Below, piece after piece: positions 7,959 through 12,975 of a DNA stretch of 15,984 nucleotides (its first letter is position 1; every line of letters starts with the position of its first letter). Source of the DNA: a bacterium (GTDB taxonomy: Bacteria; Patescibacteriota; Microgenomatia; JAADGY01); contig JAADGY010000059.1 of assembly GCA_013152165.1 (NCBI GenBank), forward strand, positions 1-15,984, in the 5' to 3' direction. The translations under genes were made by a program, and so were the position numbers. The notes under the pieces were generated by a model. It saw only the letters and a program-made list of their open reading frames with translations. It was not told the origin of the DNA and made no database searches.

Positions 7959-8607
7959 CCTTTTGCCGGATGACTCTCTATCCCCCCCGGCCAGCTACTT
8001 TTTCATCAAAAGGGTTATTGATATTACCGGCGCTTTAATTCTGGCTATCGTTTTCTTCCCTGTCTGGATAATCGTCCCGATTCTAATAAAACTTGACTCG
8101 CCCGGCCCCGTTTTCTATACCCAAAAAAGAGTCGGCTTAAAAGGAAAGTTTTTTACCATCCTAAAATTTAGGTCTATGGTCGCCAACGCCGATGAAGTCA
8201 TCAAGCAAAACCCGGCCCTTTGGCAAAAATTCCAAGAATCAGACTGGAAGCTGGAAAACGATCCCCGCATTACCAGGATCGGCTACATCCTCCGCCGCCT
8301 GACCCTTGATGAACTGCCCCAAATTATAAACGTCTTAAAAGGCGAGATGTCCTTAGTCGGCCCCCGCGCCTATCGGCTGGAAGAAATTAAATACCAGCAA
8401 AAAAAGCACCCGACCGCCGCCGGCCTAATCGGCCGCGTCTTGTTGGTTAAGCCCGGCATCACCGGCCCCTGGCAAACCTCGGGCCGAAACGACATCCCCT
8501 TTTTAGAACGAGTCAACCTGGACGCCCAATATGCCCTCAATCACTCCATCCTAACCGATATTAAAATTCTTTTTAAAACCCCTTTCGCTATGTTGTCTAG
8601 ATGGTAA
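7942..8607 (+). CDS. Monotopic phosphoglycosyltransferase (bacterial sugar transferase, WbaP/PglC family)
   Basis: A 221-aa enzyme of the bacterial sugar transferase family. A single hydrophobic segment at about residues 29-50 with Pro40 near its centre matches the re-entrant membrane helix of PglC-type enzymes. It is followed by SPGPVFYTQKRVG, FTILKFRSM, and RRLTLDELPQIINVLKGEMSLVGPR (motif at about residues 117-141), in which Asp123-Glu124 is the catalytic dyad expected from the family, then KPGITGPWQTSGRND. It would transfer a sugar phosphate from a nucleotide sugar to undecaprenyl phosphate, starting each polysaccharide repeat at the cytoplasmic membrane. The multi-helix N-terminal half found in WbaP is absent, so it is the minimal form. 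The start at 7942 lies 17 nt before the end of manC. Donor sugar unknown. Confidence 0.93.
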   Translation: MPNTLNLLPDDSLSPPASYFFIKRVIDITGALILAIVFFPVWIIVPILIKLDSPGPVFYTQKRVGLKGKFFTILKFRSMVANADEVIKQNPALWQKFQESDWKLENDPRITRIGYILRRLTLDELPQIINVLKGEMSLVGPRAYRLEEIKYQQKKHPTAAGLIGRVLLVKPGITGPWQTSGRNDIPFLERVNLDAQYALNHSILTDIKILFKTPFAMLSRW

Positions 8608-8643
8608 ACTAAATACAGTTGCCTTTTCAAAAACAAACCGCTC

Positions 8644-10557
8644 ATGAACATACAAGCTATTAAAATCAATCTTAAAAACGGCCCAAAACGCCTGATCCAA
8701 GCCGTCAAAAGCCACCCTAAAACAACCGGTTTGGCTGTCTTTATCCTAATCTTTATCATCGCTCCGGCTTTCTTTATTACCCAAGCCGCCCTTAACACTT
8801 ATCAAGCTATCCTGCGGCTAAAAGCCCTAAAACCCCAGCTTCAACAATCTATCAGCCAGCAGGATCTACCAGCTATAGAAGATAACTTGCTAAAGACCAA
8901 AAAAGCCCTTTACAACACCCGGGTCGCTTTTGCTTTTTTCAAACCCTTTCAACAAGCCCCCCTCATCGGCCCCTACATCACCGACGGCAATAACCTAATA
9001 GAAGGCGCCCTTAAAATAACCGACTCCGGCCTTATCTTAGTCCAAAGCCTATCTCCCCATGCCGACCTGCTTGGCTTAAAGGGTAGGGGAACCTTCAAGG
9101 GTGGCACCATCCAAGAAAGGCTTGTCATCTTCTCCGAAACTCTCGGCAAGCAAAACCAAGATATTCAAAAAATGGCCCAGGCCTTCGATCAGGGCACACG
9201 CCTTATCAACTCGGTCCAGCCGTCCAAATATCCCAAATCAATAAGAGGTATCACCATTCAAGACAAACTCATCAAGCTCCAAGAAAAGCTCGATCAAACC
9301 GACCAATTAATCAGCCACCTGCCCCAAACCATCGAAATCCTGCCTTTTCTGCTGGGCAATAACCAAGAAACCAAATACTTAGTCCTGCTTCAAAACGACG
9401 CCGAACTTCGGCCAACCGGCGGCTTTATCACCGCCTATGCTAGACTCAACGTCAAACGCGCCCTTATCTCCCAAGCTTCCAGCCAAGACATCTACGCCCT
9501 TGATAGGCGCTTCAGAAGCCGCATTCCCGCCCCCCAGCCCATCAAAGAATACTTAGTTAACATTCCCTACTGGTACCTGCGGGATATGAATCTTTCTCCT
9601 GACTTTAAAGTCTCGATGGAAACATTTTATACACACTATCAAAAAATCAACCCGCCGGCCGATGTTATCGTTGCTATCGACACCCAGTTCGTCACCAAAT
9701 TTTTGGAAATCTTAGGAGACCTCAACATTCCCGGCTACGGCACCTTTTCAGCCAAAATGGACCCTGACTGCAACTGTCCCCAAGTTGTTTACAAACTCGA
9801 AACCATCGTCGACAAGCCTCGATCCAACATCGTTCAAAACCGAAAAAGCGTCCTTGGCCCTCTTATGAAAGCCTTAATCGACAAAGTCTTAACCGCCCCA
9901 AAAGACAAATGGCCGATCTTAGCTCAAGAAATTCTTAACCTAGGCCAGCAAAAACGTCTTCTCTTTTACTCGCCCCGCACCGACATTCAACAAGTTGCCG
10001 AAGCCTGGAACTTCGCCGGCCGGATACTGCCCAATCAAGCCAATCAAGACTACCTGCTCATAGCTGACTCCAACATGGGCGGGGCTAAATCAAACCTCTA
10101 CATCACCCAGCAGGTCAAGCACAAATACCAGCTTGACTCTGACAACAGCCTAACCAAAACCCTCTCCATCACCTACCGCAACCTCCAGCCGCCTTCCGAC
10201 TGCAACCTCGAACGGGGCAACCTTTGCCTAAACGGCGAATACCGCGACTGGCTGCGTGTCTATGTTCCCAAAGGCAGTCAACTTATCAAAGCTACCAACT
10301 CCTTAACTCAGGTCAAAACCTATGACGAACTAGGCAAAACCGTCTTCGAAGCCTATATCAAACTCAGGCCGCCAGGCTTCCACCCGATTACCTTTGTTTA
10401 CAAACTGCCCTTCAAACTTGACTCCTTCAACAACTTCCAAATCCTAATCCAAAAACAAGCCGGCGTCAAAAGCGCTGATCACCAGCTTATCTTCCCCAAT
10501 AAAAAAATCGATCTCACTCTTATCAAAGACTCCTGGATTAAATATGCCGCCTACTAA
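8644..10557 (+). CDS. DUF4012 domain membrane-anchored protein
   Basis: A 637-aa protein with a basic N terminus, one transmembrane helix at about residues 28-48, and a large C-terminal part predicted outside the membrane. An alpha-helical, coiled-coil-prone region (about 50-230) leads to the DUF4012 hallmark YLVLLQNDAELRPTGGFI at residues 245-262 (Glu254, Arg256, Gly259-Gly260). Four cysteines occur as a C-x-C pair in DPDCNCPQ and as SDCNLERGNLC further on, possibly forming disulfides outside the cell. DUF4012 proteins are frequent in candidate phyla radiation and some actinobacterial genomes, often near polysaccharide genes; their function is not established. Position 36 nt after the phosphoglycosyltransferase suggests a role in assembly, attachment or export of the glycan (inference). 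The 3' end overlaps recO by 14 nt. No convincing Shine-Dalgarno precedes the ATG. Confidence 0.88.
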   Translation: MNIQAIKINLKNGPKRLIQAVKSHPKTTGLAVFILIFIIAPAFFITQAALNTYQAILRLKALKPQLQQSISQQDLPAIEDNLLKTKKALYNTRVAFAFFKPFQQAPLIGPYITDGNNLIEGALKITDSGLILVQSLSPHADLLGLKGRGTFKGGTIQERLVIFSETLGKQNQDIQKMAQAFDQGTRLINSVQPSKYPKSIRGITIQDKLIKLQEKLDQTDQLISHLPQTIEILPFLLGNNQETKYLVLLQNDAELRPTGGFITAYARLNVKRALISQASSQDIYALDRRFRSRIPAPQPIKEYLVNIPYWYLRDMNLSPDFKVSMETFYTHYQKINPPADVIVAIDTQFVTKFLEILGDLNIPGYGTFSAKMDPDCNCPQVVYKLETIVDKPRSNIVQNRKSVLGPLMKALIDKVLTAPKDKWPILAQEILNLGQQKRLLFYSPRTDIQQVAEAWNFAGRILPNQANQDYLLIADSNMGGAKSNLYITQQVKHKYQLDSDNSLTKTLSITYRNLQPPSDCNLERGNLCLNGEYRDWLRVYVPKGSQLIKATNSLTQVKTYDELGKTVFEAYIKLRPPGFHPITFVYKLPFKLDSFNNFQILIQKQAGVKSADHQLIFPNKKIDLTLIKDSWIKYAAY

Positions 10558-11275
10558 CAACCGCACCAAAAACACCCTCATCGAAGCCATTGTCTTAAAC
10601 CGCCGGCAAAACGCCAACGGCGACCTTTATCTTAACCTGTTTGACCGTAATCAAGGCAAAATCACCGCTATTGCTAAACAGGCCATGAGCCCGCTTTCTC
10701 ATCGCAGCGGCTCCTTAGAAATCGGTTGGTACATCTTCGCCCACGCCTACTCCAAAAACGCCGATTCGCCCTACATCCTCGGGCGCATCGAAGTCTCCGA
10801 ATCATTTTGGGACATCTTGATCGACTTAGACCACGCCACCTGGTTTTTCAGAGTCCTTGACCTGGTCAATCACAACATTCCCGACAGGTATCCGCATCCA
10901 CACCTTTTCGACAACCTTCTAAATTTATTCGAGTCTTTAGGTTTTTACTCGTCCTCCAAAGAAAACCCCAACTACCAGCTTATCCAGCTCACCTTTCACG
11001 CCTTCGAGGCTAAACTGCTTTACCAGTTAGGCTACTGGCCCAAAGAAAAGATTACCCAAAAAAAATGGCAAAAAGTCATCCACTTTCTTCTGCACAAAGA
11101 GCCCTCCGAAATCTTATCTCTGAACCTGCACAAATCACACCTTAAGTTTCTTAACCAACTCCAAAATTTTCTTGACCAACTCCACCAAAGCCTGATAGAA
11201 TATCAACCTATAAACCCTAAATTTTTTACCAAACAATCATTAATTAAAAAAACACTCTCTGCTCATGAAAAATAA
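10544..11275 (+). CDS. recO: DNA repair protein RecO
   Basis: A 243-aa protein matching RecO in layout. The N-terminal OB-fold is recognised from EAIVLNRRQNANGDLYLNLFDRNQGKITAIAKQA and LSHRSGSLEIGWYIFAHAY (about residues 13-70). The helical domain follows with LIDLDHATWFFRVLDLVNHNI, HLFDNLLNLFESLGF, and LTFHAFEAKLLYQLGYWP near residue 165. RecO works with RecR (and RecF) to load RecA on SSB-coated single-stranded DNA. The protein has no cysteine at all, so the C4 zinc motif of many RecO proteins is missing, as in some known relatives such as the E. coli protein. The start overlaps the DUF4012 gene by 14 nt and the end overlaps the next gene by 11 nt, so it is likely cotranscribed with envelope genes rather than with other repair genes. 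Confidence 0.85.
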   Translation: MPPTNNRTKNTLIEAIVLNRRQNANGDLYLNLFDRNQGKITAIAKQAMSPLSHRSGSLEIGWYIFAHAYSKNADSPYILGRIEVSESFWDILIDLDHATWFFRVLDLVNHNIPDRYPHPHLFDNLLNLFESLGFYSSSKENPNYQLIQLTFHAFEAKLLYQLGYWPKEKITQKKWQKVIHFLLHKEPSEILSLNLHKSHLKFLNQLQNFLDQLHQSLIEYQPINPKFFTKQSLIKKTLSAHEK

Positions 11276-12020
11276 ATCGATCATCGTTGTCGCCATGATG
11301 TTCGTGGTTTTGGCCAGCGGCCTTTTTTTCTTTTTAACCAAAAACCAAGCCAAGCCCCAGCCGGCTCAAAGCCAAGACTTGCCCACCCCAACTCCAAACC
11401 TTTCATTAACCAACCTGCCTCAAATTAAAATCACCCATGCCAATAAAAGAAATTATTTAATTCTGGATCTAAAAGTTCCTGACACCCTCTGGCAGACCTA
11501 TCCCAAAATAACCTATGAGTTTATGTACTCTTCAGACAAAGGCCCCCGCGGCCTTATCGGCGAGCTTGCTCCCGATAAAACCACTGATGAATTTTTCCTA
11601 GGCAGTGAATCATCCGGCAAAAAAGTTTACGACACCGGCATCACCGACGGCCAAATAACCCTGCATCTAGAAAAACCATCGGGTGAAACCCTCACTCTGG
11701 GACCATATGACCTTGTCATCGGCGGCTTTGTTTCCCTAGACTCCTGGCAAACCGAAACTCTCTCCCTAACCTTGGCCAAAAAAACCAGAAAGCCCTTTGT
11801 TCTTTTAATCAACAGCGGGGTAGGGCAGTCAATCTCACCGGCCCCAAAAGCCATCATCTCTCTTTACCCTGAAACCATCAAACTAGACGGCCAGGTAGCC
11901 TTAACGCTTGACTTCACCCCAACTAAAATCAGCCACGACAACCAAGACATAGACTTTAAAATAAAAGATAATCAAGTAACCTTCCCCGTCTCAACTCCCG
12001 GCCACTACTTGATCTACTAA
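11265..12020 (+). CDS. Membrane-anchored secreted protein, unknown function
   Basis: A 251-aa protein that I do not recognise. It has a short basic start (MKNKS), one hydrophobic helix at about residues 5-24, and then a Pro/Gln/Thr linker with PTPTP near residues 41-45. There is no cysteine after the helix, so it is not a lipoprotein; it is either an uncleaved signal anchor or a cleaved signal peptide. The remainder alternates short hydrophobic and polar stretches with many Gly, Thr, Ser and Asp (KVYDTGITDGQITLHLEKPSG, LTLGPYDLVIGGFVSL), suggesting a beta-sandwich domain from about 50 to 170 and a second small beta domain at the end. Its 5' end overlaps recO by 11 nt, and it is the last gene before the structured boundary and probable terminator. 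Role in the envelope is inferred from topology only. Confidence 0.78.
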   Translation: MKNKSIIVVAMMFVVLASGLFFFLTKNQAKPQPAQSQDLPTPTPNLSLTNLPQIKITHANKRNYLILDLKVPDTLWQTYPKITYEFMYSSDKGPRGLIGELAPDKTTDEFFLGSESSGKKVYDTGITDGQITLHLEKPSGETLTLGPYDLVIGGFVSLDSWQTETLSLTLAKKTRKPFVLLINSGVGQSISPAPKAIISLYPETIKLDGQVALTLDFTPTKISHDNQDIDFKIKDNQVTFPVSTPGHYLIY

Positions 12021-12026
12021 AAATTC

Positions 12027-12052
12027 CACCCTCACCCTCACCCTCAACCCCC
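12027..12052 (-). repeat. CACCCT hexamer repeat; G-quadruplex motif on the - strand
   Basis: Three tandem CACCCT units (12027-12044) followed by a run of five C at 12048-12052. On the - strand this gives four G-tracts (opposite 12029-12031, 12035-12037, 12041-12043 and 12048-12052) with loops of 3, 3 and 4 nt, meeting the usual G3+N1-7 quadruplex pattern. It starts 7 nt after the stop codon of the last gene of the operon. Confidence 0.65.
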
Positions 12053-12078
12053 GCTCCGCCTTCTCCACTCCAACCTTT

Positions 12079-12120
12079 ACTACACCACTATATAGTAGTG
12101 TAGTCTTTGTTTTTCTTTTT
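12079..12120 (+). terminator. Probable intrinsic terminator after the envelope operon
   Basis: A hairpin at 12079-12104 with 11-nt arms around a TATA centre (26-bp palindrome with a single C/A mismatch at 12086/12097) is followed at once by a T-rich tract, CTTTGTTTTTCTTTTT (12105-12120). It lies 58 nt after the stop of the last operon gene. The stem is not GC-rich, which weakens the call, but position and T-tract fit an intrinsic terminator for the + strand. Confidence 0.6.
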
Positions 12121-12184
12121 CCCTCTCTCTTTTAAACTCCACGCCAAAAAACCAAACTCCCCACTCTTCCCACTCCTGGAACTC

Positions 12185-12241
12185 CCGAGGTTGTATAGGA
12201 ATATTCAACCTCCGAGGTTGAATATTCCTATACAACCTCGG
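12185..12241. repeat. 57-bp palindrome: perfect 27-bp arms with a 3-nt centre
   Basis: The left arm 12185-12211 (CCGAGGTTG...TTCAACCT) is the exact reverse complement of the right arm 12215-12241 (AGGTTGAA...CAACCTCGG), with CCG between them. CCGAGGTTG occurs directly twice (12185 and 12212), so smaller alternative hairpins are possible. No T-tract follows on either strand, so it is not a standard terminator. It could be a mobile palindromic unit, a protein-binding site or an RNase III-type RNA hairpin. Confidence 0.9.
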
Positions 12242-12289
12242 AAAGGTTGAAAAACAAGGGAAAGAAAACAAAAAAACCAACAGAAATGG

Positions 12290-12317
12290 CACTATCACAC
12301 TCTAGAGTGTGATAGTG
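12290..12317. repeat. Perfect 28-bp palindrome, no spacer
   Basis: CACTATCACACTCT at 12290-12303 is followed directly by its exact reverse complement at 12304-12317. There is no loop spacer, which favours a site for a dimeric protein, although an RNA hairpin is also possible. In the antisense direction it is followed by a T-rich stretch (complement of 12261-12280), so it could terminate - strand transcription. Confidence 0.85.
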
Positions 12318-12402
12318 TTAACATGCTAAAACAGCTGAATGTTTGTTCCTCTCATGCCCGAAATCGGCTAGTTTGGAATTTGGTTATTGGAATTTGTGAT
12401 TT

Positions 12403-12443
12403 GCCCGCCTTAAACTCGCGTCGACGCGAGGCGGGCCCGCCTC
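12403..12443. repeat. GC-rich nested palindromes upstream of the mraZ promoter
   Basis: Three overlapping symmetric elements: GCCCGCCT (12403-12410) pairs with AGGCGGGC (12429-12436); inside is the perfect 16-bp palindrome CTCGCGTCGACGCGAG (12415-12430); and GAGGCGGGCCCGCCTC (12428-12443) is a second perfect 16-bp palindrome sharing the middle arm. The arms can therefore form mutually exclusive hairpins. It stands out as GC-rich within AT-rich surroundings and ends 10 nt before the -35 box. Confidence 0.8.
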
Positions 12444-12453
12444 TGGTTCAGGG

Positions 12454-12482
12454 TTGACTTTTTTATCAAAATGGTTTTAAAT
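12454..12482 (+). promoter_or_regulatory. Probable promoter of the mraZ division cluster
   Basis: TTGACT at 12454-12459 matches the sigma-70 -35 consensus in five of six positions. TTAAAT at 12477-12482, 17 nt downstream, matches the -10 consensus in four of six. Transcription would start near 12489, leaving a leader of about 47 nt before the mraZ ATG. The -10 lies inside the first two ATGG boxes, so a bound MraZ would block it. Confidence 0.6.
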
Positions 12483-12520
12483 GGATACTAATGGTAAAAA
12501 ATGGTAAAAAATGGTAAAAA
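12471..12520 (+). promoter_or_regulatory. Five 10-bp phased ATGG boxes: probable MraZ operator
   Basis: Five consecutive decamers begin with ATGG at 12471, 12481, 12491, 12501 and 12511; the last three are identical (ATGGTAAAAA). Known MraZ operators, for example in E. coli, consist of TGGGN boxes at 10-bp spacing upstream of mraZ, bound by the MraZ ring. Phase, position just before mraZ and overlap with the -10 all fit an autorepression site; the third base after TGG is T or A instead of G. Confidence 0.75.
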
Positions 12521-12535
12521 CATGACTAACAATTT

Positions 12536-12964
12536 ATGATCATCGGTCAATACTCAGCCAAGGCAGAGAGTAACGGCCGAGTCATGCTACCAAAAAAGAT
12601 CAGGCAATTTTTAAAAACAAAAAAACTTATTGTTACCCGAGGCTATGACGGCTGCCTCCTTCTTATCAACACCGGCCAATTCCAACAAGTCATCAAGGAC
12701 ATTGTTTCACAAAGTTTCTTAAACCCTGACAAAAGAAACACCGAAAGGTTTCTGCTTGGCTCAGCCTTTGAACTGGAAATCGACAATCACGGCCGGCTAA
12801 TCATTCCGGATACTCTTAAAAAATACGCCGGTTTAAAACATCAACTCATCTTTGTTGGCTTGGGCAACCGCATCGAAATCTGGGCTCAAGAAGCTTGGCA
12901 AAAACAACAAAAATACTTAACCAGCAAGGCCCAAGACATAGCCCAACGCCTGCTTAATTCTTGA
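12536..12964 (+). CDS. mraZ: Transcriptional regulator MraZ
   Basis: A 142-aa protein of normal MraZ length with two AbrB-like (SpoVT/MraZ) half-domains. The first has IIGQYSAKAESNGRVMLPKKIRQFL (residues 2-26) and TRGYDGCLLLI; the second has LGSAFELEIDNHGRLIIPDTLKKYAGL (about residues 76-102), FVGLGNRIEIWAQEAW. The two D/N-x-x-G-R-x-x-x-P motifs are the family's DNA-binding signature. MraZ forms a ring that binds phased TGG boxes upstream of its own gene and regulates the division cluster; exactly such boxes lie at 12471-12520. The ATG at 12536 is chosen because it gives the standard N terminus. No Shine-Dalgarno is visible. The gene is less C-skewed than the polysaccharide genes. It is followed 11 nt later by rsmH. 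Confidence 0.95.
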   Translation: MIIGQYSAKAESNGRVMLPKKIRQFLKTKKLIVTRGYDGCLLLINTGQFQQVIKDIVSQSFLNPDKRNTERFLLGSAFELEIDNHGRLIIPDTLKKYAGLKHQLIFVGLGNRIEIWAQEAWQKQQKYLTSKAQDIAQRLLNS

Positions 12965-12975
12965 CAATTAAAACT

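Larger units (their letters stand above)
12021..12535. other. 515-bp gene-free boundary between envelope operon and division cluster
   Basis: No convincing coding sequence lies here on either strand. The region holds, in order, the C-rich hexamer repeat, a hairpin with a T-rich tract, a polypyrimidine and C-rich stretch (about 12105-12184), a 57-bp palindrome, an A-rich stretch, a perfect 28-bp palindrome, an AT-rich stretch with two copies of TTGGAATTTG (12373-12382 and 12387-12396), a GC-rich nested palindrome, and the mraZ promoter with its phased boxes. Codon-like composition of the flanking genes is absent. Confidence 0.85.

Noticed and set aside
8593..8619. Possible promoter (TTGTCT, 15-nt gap, TACAGT) before the DUF4012 gene
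   Set aside because: Spacing is short and both boxes are weak; the 36-nt gap is compatible with read-through from the upstream operon.
12080..12298. A 72-codon - strand open frame across the gene-free boundary
   Set aside because: It runs through the 57-bp palindrome and low-complexity stretches, is rich in Arg/Glu/Phe repeats without any motif, and has no start signal; structure, not coding, explains the region.
12491..12520. Three identical decamers read as a microsatellite or a CRISPR-like repeat
   Set aside because: Units are 10 bp with no spacers, and the ATGG phase extends into two non-identical units upstream; position before mraZ makes an MraZ operator the better explanation.
12961..12975. 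TTG start of rsmH overlapping mraZ by 4 nt
   Set aside because: The ATG at 12976 yields the conserved RsmH N terminus (M-T-x-H-V-P-V-L); the overlap at TTGA is tempting but adds residues not typical of the family.
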